Shown piece by piece: positions 35,905 through 43,963 of a stretch of DNA of 48,771 nucleotides; the first letter of the stretch is position 1; every line of letters starts with the position of its first letter. The translations under genes and the position numbers were made by a program. The notes under the pieces were generated by a model. The model searched no databases and had not been told where the DNA came from. It was given only the letters and a program-made list of their open reading frames with translations. The stretch is from Verrucomicrobiota bacterium (GTDB lineage Bacteria > Verrucomicrobiota > Verrucomicrobiia > CAIQCK01). The stretch spans positions 1 to 48,771 of the forward strand of contig JACRKA010000289.1 in assembly GCA_016219905.1 (NCBI GenBank), in the 5' to 3' direction.

Positions 35905-36437
35905 CGCTTGCCCGGCGGCTTGGTCATCTCGACCAACAGCTTGTCCACGAGCTTGTCGAGGGCCTGACCGTAGGCTTCGCGGCCACGGATCACCCCGGTC
36001 GCGTCCACGACATAGATCACAGGGTAGCCGACAACCCCCCACGCTTGAGCGAGGGGGCCTTTCGGGCCGTCCTGCCACGTGCGGTAGGTGATGCCTTCTT
36101 TCCGGGCGAATTTCCTGCCATCCCCGCGTTCGCGGTCGCCATTGACGCCGAGGAACACGAACGGCTTGCCCATAAGCCGCCCTTCGAGCGCCTTGTGCTG
36201 CGGGACGATGAGCTTGCAGGTGTCGGCCGAGTTCCAAAAGACGAGCACGACGACCTTGCCCCGGAACTCGGAGAGTTTCATCGCCTTGTTTTCAAGATCC
36301 TTGCCCGCGGTGTCAGGCGCCGGCTGTCCTGGGCGCAGCGACTTTTCCGGGTCCAAGCCGGCCGCCTGCGCGCGGTCAGCGGGCCAGAGACACAACGATG
36401 CGATCGCAACTGTCAGTGGGATGAGATGTTGTTTCAT
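35901..36437 (-). CDS. Exported thioredoxin-like (TlpA/AhpC type) protein without CXXC
   Basis: From ATG 36437 (GGAG seven bases upstream) the product is 178 residues with a signal peptide (MKQHLIPLTVAIASLCLWPADRAQA). The thioredoxin fold follows with LSEFRGKVVVLVFWNSADTC, GVNGDRERGD and WGVVGYPVIYVVDATGVIRGRE. The usual WCXXC site is replaced by WNSADTC with only Cys74, so disulfide oxidoreductase activity is doubtful. It is the first gene of the sugar ABC operon and overlaps the binding protein gene. A redox or chaperone role for extracytoplasmic proteins is a guess. Confidence 0.82.
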   Translation of the reverse strand: MKQHLIPLTVAIASLCLWPADRAQAAGLDPEKSLRPGQPAPDTAGKDLENKAMKLSEFRGKVVVLVFWNSADTCKLIVPQHKALEGRLMGKPFVFLGVNGDRERGDGRKFARKEGITYRTWQDGPKGPLAQAWGVVGYPVIYVVDATGVIRGREAYGQALDKLVDKLLVEMTKPPGKR

Positions 36438-36611
36438 GGGGGTTCTCCGTTGGGTGGTGACGCGCGGTCTTATATGCCAGCCCCGGTCGGGATTCAACAC
36501 TCTGTTGCACGGCGCGGCGTTCATGTCGTTTCAACACGCGTTCGACGGGGCCATCTGCCACGCCTTGCTGTGATCGGGATCCGGTGGAAAACTGGAGGCC
36601 GCCCCTCCCGG

Positions 36612-37940
36612 TCATTCGATCCCCAACTCCTGCTGGATCTTCTCCAGCGACACGCCCTTGGTTTCCGGCATCGTCGTAAGCACCCAGACGAGCTGGCCGA
36701 TGCAGCAGAGCGCGTAGAACGCGAACGTCATCCAGCCGCTCGCTGCCGCGATCATCGGGAACGTCCACGAGATCGCCGCCGCCATCACCCAGTGAGTGAA
36801 GCTGCCGAGCGCCTGGCCGCGCGCGCGGACGCGGTTCGGGAAGATCTCGCTGATGAACACCCAGATCACCGCGCCCTGGCCGAACGCGTGCGAGGCGATG
36901 AAAACGATCAAGCTGATCAGGAGCAGTTGGCCGCCGGTGCCGGCGTAGAACGAATACGCCGCCGCGCTCAGGCTCAGGATGTAGCCGATGGAGCCGGCCA
37001 GCATCAGTTTCTTCCGGCCGAAATGGTCAATCACCGTCATCGCGGCCATCGTGAAGGCCAGGTTCACAAAGCCCACGATGACCGATTGCAGCAGCGCGTC
37101 GGCGGCGCCGTAGCCGGCCATCTCGAAGATGTGCTTGGTGTAGTAGATCAGCGCATTGATGCCGGAGAGCTGGTTGAACATCGCGATGGCCACCGCCAGC
37201 AGGATCGGTTTGCTGTATTTCTTGCAGAAGAACGGCTCCGCCAGCGTGTGGTGCCGCAGGTCCAGCGACGCCTGGATGTCGCGGATTTCCTCCTCGATGT
37301 TGCCCGAGTCGCTGCCGCAGCGCTCAAAGACGGCGCGCGCTTCCTCGACCCGGCCGCGCGCGATGAGCCAGCGCGGACTCTGCGGCGTGAAGAACAGCAG
37401 CAGGAAAAACACCGCCGACGGCAGCGCCATCACGCCGAACATCCAGCGGCACTCGTTCTCGCCGGGATGGAGGCTGCCGATGATGTAGTTGGAGAGGTAG
37501 GCCAGCAGGATGCCGAGCACGATGTTGAACTGCGTGATGGCCACCAGCCGGCCGCGATAGCGCGCCGGCGAGATCTCCGCGATATACATCGGCGACACCA
37601 CCGACGCGCCGCCGACCGCCAGCCCGCCGAGGAACCGGAAGACCATGAACGACCCCCAATCCCACGCCAGCCCGCAGCCGATGGCCGAGACGAAGTAGAA
37701 CACGGCGAGGATGAACAGCACGCCGCGCCGGCCGATGGCGTCGGCGGGTTTGCCGACGGCGATGGAACCGAGGATGGTGCCGATCAACGCGCTGGCCACC
37801 GTGAAACCGAGCGTGAAGTCGTTCAGCCCGAATTCCTTCCTGAGCCAGTCGGTCGTGCCCGAAATGACGGCTGTATCGAAACCGAAAAGCAAACCGCCCA
37901 AAGCCGCCACGATCACCGCGCCGATCAATGCAAGTCTCAT
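36612..37940 (-). CDS. MFS sugar:proton symporter
   Basis: The 442-residue protein has 12 predicted helices and the sugar-porter motifs GLLFGFDTAVISG near the start, GRRG after helix 2, PMYIAEISPARYRGRL at the end of helix 4, INALIYYTKHIFE in helix 7 and the terminal PETKGVSLE. It resembles XylE/GalP-type symporters. It lies 115 bases downstream of the large GH32-like gene in the same direction and upstream of the ABC operon, giving the locus a second sugar uptake route. Confidence 0.93.
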   Translation of the reverse strand: MRLALIGAVIVAALGGLLFGFDTAVISGTTDWLRKEFGLNDFTLGFTVASALIGTILGSIAVGKPADAIGRRGVLFILAVFYFVSAIGCGLAWDWGSFMVFRFLGGLAVGGASVVSPMYIAEISPARYRGRLVAITQFNIVLGILLAYLSNYIIGSLHPGENECRWMFGVMALPSAVFFLLLFFTPQSPRWLIARGRVEEARAVFERCGSDSGNIEEEIRDIQASLDLRHHTLAEPFFCKKYSKPILLAVAIAMFNQLSGINALIYYTKHIFEMAGYGAADALLQSVIVGFVNLAFTMAAMTVIDHFGRKKLMLAGSIGYILSLSAAAYSFYAGTGGQLLLISLIVFIASHAFGQGAVIWVFISEIFPNRVRARGQALGSFTHWVMAAAISWTFPMIAAASGWMTFAFYALCCIGQLVWVLTTMPETKGVSLEKIQQELGIE

Positions 37941-38055
37941 GCTGGCCGTCTCCTGTTCTGCTGTGGTGCGCCCCGTTTGTAACCGTGCGGCGGGAACCTG
38001 TAAATGCGAAGTTCGTGCGGCGCCTGCCTGTCGCGGTGATCGCCGGCGCGGCTGT

Positions 38056-40920
38056 TTAGAACGGATTGCCCGCCGCCATCTGCCACGCCTTCACCTGTCG
38101 AACCTTCGCTGCGCCGCCGTTGGCGAAGACCGAGACGCCGACGCTGTCGGGGCGCATGGGATAGATACGGCGCAACGCAGCCTGTCGGTCGTTGGCGAAG
38201 GCTTCCACGACGGAGCGGTCCACGAAGACGCGCAGCGTCAGCAACTCGCCGGGCTTGAGCGCGAACGGCGCGGCCTCGGTTTTTTTCGGGCCTTCGGCGA
38301 GGCTGGATTTGTTCGTGTCGAGCTTCAGCTTCTGCTCAGCGGCATCATAGAAGACCAGCGTTTCTTCCTCGCGGTCGGGCGAGCGGCAGACTTTGAGGCC
38401 GACTTGCTTCGCGTCCTGGGCTTCGATCTGAAGTTCCAGTTCGATGGTGTTGCCGGCGATCTTGTCGAGAACGACTTCCTTGTCGGCGGCGACGGTGATG
38501 TTCTGCTGCGTCTGCTCGTTGTAGCGGAGGCGCTTCAGTTCCTCGGCGGGCCGGTAGCGCAGGCGGTTGTCATCGCCGAGCGTCAGCACACGCGGCAACG
38601 CCAGTTCGCCCGACCAACCGCTGGCACGCTTGGTCTCTCCGCTGCGCTGGTCGAAGATCCAGCCCCACAAAATCCGCCGGCCGTCGGGCGCTTCGAGCGA
38701 CTCCGGCGCGAAGTAGGTGTTGTCCACCCAACTCATCCGCTCGTGGACTTCGGGGACGAATTGCTCGTTCTTCCATTCGCCGACGTAGTAGCGGTTGCCG
38801 CGGTTGTGCGCGATGCAGACCAGCACGCGCTTGTTGCCGAGTTTGAAAAAGTCCGGGCAGGAGATGTCTTCGTTCGCGGCCACGTCGGGCATCTCGTGAT
38901 GCAGGAACGGACCGACGTATTTCCAGCCGTCGAGTTCCGTGGCCTTGAACGTGGACGGTGGCTTGCAGCTGCCGGGATTGCCGCCGAACAGGCCGTAGTA
39001 GGTGTCGCCTTCGACCCAGCCGTGCGGGTCCCACGACGCGTAAGGCTCCTTGCCTTTTGGGTTCGGGATGATCGGGTTCGACGGCAGCTTCGTCCAGCGG
39101 TCGAGGTTGTCGTCGCTGCTGGTGGCGATGCAGTTGCCGGCGCCGACGCCGTGGAAGAGCATCGTCGCCTCGCCGCGTTTGTTGATGAAACAGTTGCCGC
39201 TGAACATGCCGCGGTCGGCGCTACCCTCAGTCGGGTAAAGCGGCGTCGGATGCTGCCGCCAATGGATGAGGTCCACGCTGGAGACGTGGCCGAAGCAATG
39301 CACGCGGTTCTCCTGATAGATGTAGAAGAGGTGGTAGCGCCCGCGCCAGAAGATCGCGCCGTTGGGATCGAACGGCATCGCGTAGTCCTCCGGGATGACG
39401 AAGTGATACGTCGGCCGGTGCGGGTCGGCGAGCAGATGATTGCGGAAGCGGCGCACGACCGCGACGTCGTGGGGCAGCTTCGGCAGTGAGGCAAGCGAGG
39501 GCGGCATCGGCGGCGGACTGACGGCGTCCAGCCCACTGGCGGCTTGTGCCGCGACAAACGCGGCTCCTTTGCCATCGAGAATCAGCCGCCCGTTCTCGAT
39601 TCTTGCGCCATCAACCAGCCGCGAGGCGGCAAAACGTCCCGCGCGGTCGCTGCATGCCGGCTCGTCGAACGTCCACCACGCCCACGGCTTCGGTTCCGAC
39701 GGTGCGTTCGGCTTCAACGCCGCGATCTGTTCCGCTGTGAGCGCGCGGTCATAGATGCGCGCATCGTCCACCGCGCCGGCAAGACAGTCGTGGTTCCCGA
39801 CGTGGCGCGGGCCGATCATCACAAGGCTGTCTGTTCCAAACCTCTGCGCCTCCTTGATCGTGTGGTGGGAGTATTCCTTGCCGTTGCGGTAAGCCGTCAC
39901 GTCTTTGCCGCGATAGGCGATGGCGACTTGGACGAGCGTGTTCGCATCGGCGGTCTCGGCGGGCCACGAATCCTGCTTCAGTTCCGTGCGCCGGTAGGTG
40001 TCGCTGCCGGCCATCCAACGCGCCGCGGCGCGCTCGCCAAACACGATGCCGTCGAAATGCGATTGGCGATCATCAACCGTCAGCGCGCTGCCGCCGCGCT
40101 GCGTCAGGTTCGCCGGTGCGACCCACGCCACCAGCGGCTTGTCCACGATTGGAGCGGCGACACTCTTGTCGCCGGCTGATGGGGCGACAAGAGTGTCGCC
40201 CCTCCTTGTGGCCGGCTTGAGAATCTTCAGCCGGATGTCCTTGAACTGCGCGGTTGTCGGCGGGCCGGTGTGGAGTTGCATCGCGAGGATGCCTTGTGCT
40301 GCGAAGTGGACCGGATCGTTGTCGGTGGTTTCCGCCATGAGCTTGCCGTTGACCTTCAGCGTCAGCTTCCGGCCAACGCAGGCCAGATGATACTCGCACC
40401 AGTCCTCGAGTTTGAAATCAGCCGGCCCCTGCGCGTCCGCGATCTGCTCCTTCGTCATCTTGCCGCTCTCGTCAACCACCGTCCGCTCGCCGCGCCACGC
40501 GAGCGTGTGGCGGCCGTGCTCCTCGTAGAGCCGCACGAGCCACGGCGTATCGAGGTTGTTGTCCATCTGGTAGCCCATGAGGTCGTGGTTGGGCAGTTCC
40601 CGGCTGCGGAACTGGAAGCCGCAGTTGATCCGCGGCGAGCCGGACACGCGATGTTTCAGCTTCAACTCGAAGTCGGCCAGCTCGCCGCCCTGCCAGATGA
40701 GATAAAGGTTGGCCGGCAGCGGATGCTCTTTGGTGATCTTCGCGGTGAGTGCGCCGTCCTCGATGGACCAGAAGCTCATGTCAGCGGCCCTCCAGCCGGA
40801 GATGCTCTTGCCGTCAAAAATGTCTTTGAATCCCTCCTCGCTCCCCGCTGCGGCGAGCGCCGTCGCTGCTGCGAACAAGCCCAGCGACATGATGGCCATG
40901 CGATGACAGGTCGTTTTCAT
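38056..40920 (-). CDS. Large secreted DUF1080 + LamG + GH32-like protein
   Basis: The 954-residue protein has a signal peptide (MKTTCHRMAIMSLGLFAAATALAAA) and a DUF1080 domain (about 30-235). A linker encoded by a palindromic repeat (residues 238-258) follows, then a LamG-like domain (about 260-460) and a GH32-like five-bladed domain plus beta-sandwich (about 500-945). The GH32 block retains FDPNG (D518) and WDPHG (D631 region), but the ECP motif, which carries the acid/base Glu, reads SCPD (S687). This may be a divergent fructan or other glycan hydrolase, or a binding relative. The tandem of DUF1080 and GH32 suggests glycan processing outside the cytoplasm. Confidence 0.82.
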   Translation of the reverse strand: MKTTCHRMAIMSLGLFAAATALAAAGSEEGFKDIFDGKSISGWRAADMSFWSIEDGALTAKITKEHPLPANLYLIWQGGELADFELKLKHRVSGSPRINCGFQFRSRELPNHDLMGYQMDNNLDTPWLVRLYEEHGRHTLAWRGERTVVDESGKMTKEQIADAQGPADFKLEDWCEYHLACVGRKLTLKVNGKLMAETTDNDPVHFAAQGILAMQLHTGPPTTAQFKDIRLKILKPATRRGDTLVAPSAGDKSVAAPIVDKPLVAWVAPANLTQRGGSALTVDDRQSHFDGIVFGERAAARWMAGSDTYRRTELKQDSWPAETADANTLVQVAIAYRGKDVTAYRNGKEYSHHTIKEAQRFGTDSLVMIGPRHVGNHDCLAGAVDDARIYDRALTAEQIAALKPNAPSEPKPWAWWTFDEPACSDRAGRFAASRLVDGARIENGRLILDGKGAAFVAAQAASGLDAVSPPPMPPSLASLPKLPHDVAVVRRFRNHLLADPHRPTYHFVIPEDYAMPFDPNGAIFWRGRYHLFYIYQENRVHCFGHVSSVDLIHWRQHPTPLYPTEGSADRGMFSGNCFINKRGEATMLFHGVGAGNCIATSSDDNLDRWTKLPSNPIIPNPKGKEPYASWDPHGWVEGDTYYGLFGGNPGSCKPPSTFKATELDGWKYVGPFLHHEMPDVAANEDISCPDFFKLGNKRVLVCIAHNRGNRYYVGEWKNEQFVPEVHERMSWVDNTYFAPESLEAPDGRRILWGWIFDQRSGETKRASGWSGELALPRVLTLGDDNRLRYRPAEELKRLRYNEQTQQNITVAADKEVVLDKIAGNTIELELQIEAQDAKQVGLKVCRSPDREEETLVFYDAAEQKLKLDTNKSSLAEGPKKTEAAPFALKPGELLTLRVFVDRSVVEAFANDRQAALRRIYPMRPDSVGVSVFANGGAAKVRQVKAWQMAAGNPF
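40151..40205. repeat. Palindromic dispersed repeat inside a coding sequence
   Basis: Arms at 40151-40173 and 40183-40205 are reverse complements with one mismatch in 23 positions and a nine-base loop. The core GGCGACACTCTTGTCGCC is the same as in the intergenic copy at 3036-3113. It lies inside the DUF1080-GH32 gene, where the open frame is kept and encodes the linker TRRGDTLVAPSAGDKSVAAPI-like region between domains. Confidence 0.82.
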
Positions 40921-41195
40921 ATTCGGATCTCCTTCAACATTCCGGCGGCGCGACCGGTGAACAGCAACCGGGCATGAGGAGCGTTCGTGTCAGTGGGGGG
41001 ATCATCCGGAGTTCAGTTGCGCGCCGACTAATACCGCCTCGGCGCGCGGATGAACAGATTTCTCTGCCTCAAGCCTGCAATAGTTGTTGTCACCGCGGAA
41101 TCTGCTGGTAGCATCGCCGAAAGTCGGCCAAGCCGGCCGTTGAAACGGATGCTGCCACCAGAGCCAAACCGCGCCATCGAGGAGAACACAAATCC
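40921..41195. other. Divergent promoter interval
   Basis: This 275-base interval separates the large DUF1080-GH32 gene (minus) from the TAT-exported dehydrogenase gene (plus). No coding potential or repeat is visible. It should hold both promoters. A GAGGAGA ribosome binding site precedes the plus-strand ATG at 41196. A weak TAGCAT box near 41111 could serve as a -10 element, without a convincing -35 box. Confidence 0.4.
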
Positions 41196-42569
41196 ATGAG
41201 CCAGTCCGAAACCCCTCTCACCTCACGCCGTGAATTCCTGAAACAGGGCGGCCAACTCGCCGCCGTCTCCGCCCTCGCGGGCATCGCGTTGCCGCACGTC
41301 CATGCCGCCGAGTCGCACACCATCCAGGTCGGGTTGGTGGGCGCGGGTGGCCGCGGCACCGGCGCGGCGGCCGACGCGTTGTCCACCGCGAACCTCGGCC
41401 CGATCAAGCTCGTCGCGATGGCCGACGTGTTCGAGGACAAGCTCAACCGCAGCTACGAGAGCCTGAAGAAAAAGTGCGGCGACCAGTTTGACGTGCCGCC
41501 CGAGCGGAAGTTCCTCGGCTTCGACGGCTACAAGAAGGTGATGGACTGCCTCAAGCCCGGCGATGTGGTGATCTCCGCCACGCCGCTGGCGTTTCGCGGC
41601 CTGCACCTGGAATACGCCATCCAGAAAGGCCTCCACGCGTTCATGGAGAAGCCGCTGACTTCGGACGGCCCGAGCACGCGCAAGTTGTTCCAACTCGCCG
41701 ACGAGGCCGACAAGAAAAAGCTCAAGGTCGGCGTCGGGCTGATGATCCGCCACTGCCGCGGCCGGCAGGAGCTTTACAAACGGATCAAGGCTGGCCAGAT
41801 CGGCGAGATCACCATGATGCGCGCCTATCGGATGCACCCCGGGGTCGGCACGGTGTTCTCCAAGCCGAAGCCGGCCGATACGGCCGAGGTGCCGTTCCAG
41901 ATCCGCCATTTCCACGCCTTCCTCTGGGCCAGCGGCGGCTTGTTCAGCGATTTCAACATCCACCAGATAGATGAGACCTGCTGGATGAAGAACGCCTGGC
42001 CGGTCAAGGCCCACGGCATCGGCGGCCGTCACTACCGCGGCGATTGCATTGACCAGAACTTCGACAACTACGCGGTCGAATACACCTTCCCCGACGGCAC
42101 CAAGCTCTTCTTCGGCAGCCGCTGCGTGCAAGGCGCCTACAGCGAGTTCGCCAGCTTCGTCCACGGCACGCGCGGCTCGGCCGTCGTCTCCACCGCCGCC
42201 CACACGCCCGGCAAGGTCCGCATCTATCGCGGCCACAACATGGAAAAGCAGAAGCCCATCTGGGCCTTCCCGCAGCCCGAGAAGAGTCCCTACCCGCTGG
42301 AGTGGCAGGACCTCATCACCGCCATCCGCAAGAACCAGCCCTACAATGAGGTCAAGCGCGGCGCCATCGCCAGCCTCGTGACCTCCATGGGCCGCATGGC
42401 CGCCCACACCGGCCAGGTCATCACCTACGAGCAGATGCTCAACAGCGACCACGAGTTCGCGCCGAACGTGGACAAGCTGACGATGGACGGCCCCGCGCCG
42501 GTGGCGCCCGGCGCTGACGGCAAGTATCCCATCCCGGAGCCGGGCATCAAGAAGACGCGGGAATACTGA
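41196..42569 (+). CDS. TAT-exported Gfo/Idh/MocA family oxidoreductase
   Basis: The 457-residue protein starts with a clear twin-arginine signal SRREFLK (10-16) and hydrophobic stretch, then a Rossmann domain with GLVGAGGRGTG (46-56), MADVFEDKL and the EKPLTSDG segment (EKP 151-153) of Gfo/Idh/MocA dehydrogenases. The C-terminal domain is the usual beta-sheet substrate domain (FSDFNIHQIDETCWM). The family oxidises or reduces sugars with tightly bound NAD(P). Export folded with cofactor fits the TAT route. GAGGAGA precedes the start. With DUF1080 and ThuA proteins elsewhere in the window this fits a 3-keto-sugar pathway. Confidence 0.92.
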   Translation: MSQSETPLTSRREFLKQGGQLAAVSALAGIALPHVHAAESHTIQVGLVGAGGRGTGAAADALSTANLGPIKLVAMADVFEDKLNRSYESLKKKCGDQFDVPPERKFLGFDGYKKVMDCLKPGDVVISATPLAFRGLHLEYAIQKGLHAFMEKPLTSDGPSTRKLFQLADEADKKKLKVGVGLMIRHCRGRQELYKRIKAGQIGEITMMRAYRMHPGVGTVFSKPKPADTAEVPFQIRHFHAFLWASGGLFSDFNIHQIDETCWMKNAWPVKAHGIGGRHYRGDCIDQNFDNYAVEYTFPDGTKLFFGSRCVQGAYSEFASFVHGTRGSAVVSTAAHTPGKVRIYRGHNMEKQKPIWAFPQPEKSPYPLEWQDLITAIRKNQPYNEVKRGAIASLVTSMGRMAAHTGQVITYEQMLNSDHEFAPNVDKLTMDGPAPVAPGADGKYPIPEPGIKKTREY

Positions 42570-42613
42570 GCCGCCGCTGAGCGACAAGAAATCCAGCCCG
42601 GTGGATTTGCCGC

Positions 42614-43933
42614 TTACCGGCCTGCTGCCGGCTTCGACTTCAACCCGGCGCTGTTCACCGAGATGACCCGATAGGAGTGCTTCTCGCCGGGCCTCGCCGT
42701 GGCGTCGGTGTATTTCATCTCGCGCAACGGCTGCTCCGGCGTGTCGCCGTAGCTCATGCCCTGGAAGAGCGCGCGGCCGAACCGGCCCACCGGCTTCTCC
42801 GGCAACTGCGCGAGGTCCATGCCGTCGCGCTGGATGATGAACGCCTGCAACCCGCTCTCGAAGTCCGCTTCCGCGTCCCACGTCAACGCGACCGCGCCGG
42901 CCGCGTTGCGCGCGGCCTTCACCTTCGTCGGCGCCGGCGGCGGTGTGGTGTCCGATGTCTCGCCGAGCCGCACGTATTCCAGCCATGCCTTCGCGACGCG
43001 CTCGTTCGGCAACCACACGGCTTCCTTCGTGCCGCCGGCGAACTTCGACAAGGGCTGCACGGCGTCGCCGAGCAGCGCGGCGAACCACGCGGCCTTCATG
43101 TCCACGGGCCGCAGCGGCTGGCCCGCGCGCGCCGGCAGCCGCATCGCGAGACACGCGTCGAAGAACGGGATCGCGAGATAACGCGAGTCGCCCGTCTCGT
43201 GGCTTGTGCGCGGGTCGGGCGCGAAACCGATGGGCGCGCCCTGCGCGCGGTAGGCGCGGAACATCTCCAGCGTGCCCGTCCACGCGCCGTTGAACCGCTT
43301 GTCGCCGTTCTCCTTCACGCCGGGGTTGCACATCATCGGGACGGCCATCGCCGCGGCGGGAATTTCCGGCTTCGGAATCTCGCCCTTCTCCCACGTCGAG
43401 AACGCCGTGCCGGAGCGGAACCAGATCGCCACGATGCGCTCCGGATACATCGTCTGCATCAAGCTCGCCCAAAACCCGCCGCCCGAATGTCCCCAGAGAC
43501 ACCACGGCGCGCGCGCCAGCTCCGGGTGCTTCGATTGCGCGGCAAGGTCGTCGAGGCCCTTGAGGAACGTCTTGTCCGAACCGTTGCGCGGGTCGCACCA
43601 GAGGCGGCAGTTGTCCTTCTCGCCCTGGTGAAACGACGGGCCGAGCAGCGCGCAGTCCCACTTCTTGGCGAGCGCCTGCCAGTGCAGGTCCTGCGCGGCC
43701 GTCACGGCGCCCTTGCACGAACCGGCGCCGCAGCCATGCTGGTGCACGATGACGCCGCGCACGGCTTTCACGCCGTCGGGCAGCCAGAGCCGGTAGGTCA
43801 CGCCGAGTTGAAGCTCGTTGGTCCGCGGCGAGGGCGGATAGGCGACCTCGAAGTAACGGCCCGCTGCCGAAACAGTGGTCGCGCATGCGAAGACCAGCCA
43901 CGCGGCGCACAGGTGGGGAATGGTTTTTTTCAT
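42614..43933 (-). CDS. Secreted alpha/beta hydrolase with C-terminal sandwich domain
   Basis: The 439-residue product has a signal peptide (MKKTIPHLCAAWLVFACATTVSA) and an esterase/dienelactone-hydrolase-like fold: oxyanion-side VIVHQHGCGAGSC, nucleophile elbow GHSGGG (S150) and several cysteines (CALLG, CRLWCDP) that may form disulfides. From about residue 335 (PPAPTKVKAARNAAGAVALTWDAEADFESG) it has a fibronectin-III-like domain. It ends close to the dehydrogenase gene, converging. The substrate is likely a sugar or glycan ester, by context with neighbouring sulfatases. Confidence 0.78.
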   Translation of the reverse strand: MKKTIPHLCAAWLVFACATTVSAAGRYFEVAYPPSPRTNELQLGVTYRLWLPDGVKAVRGVIVHQHGCGAGSCKGAVTAAQDLHWQALAKKWDCALLGPSFHQGEKDNCRLWCDPRNGSDKTFLKGLDDLAAQSKHPELARAPWCLWGHSGGGFWASLMQTMYPERIVAIWFRSGTAFSTWEKGEIPKPEIPAAAMAVPMMCNPGVKENGDKRFNGAWTGTLEMFRAYRAQGAPIGFAPDPRTSHETGDSRYLAIPFFDACLAMRLPARAGQPLRPVDMKAAWFAALLGDAVQPLSKFAGGTKEAVWLPNERVAKAWLEYVRLGETSDTTPPPAPTKVKAARNAAGAVALTWDAEADFESGLQAFIIQRDGMDLAQLPEKPVGRFGRALFQGMSYGDTPEQPLREMKYTDATARPGEKHSYRVISVNSAGLKSKPAAGR

Positions 43934-43963
43934 GGTTCGATAATAGGAGAGATTTTCCGCAGG

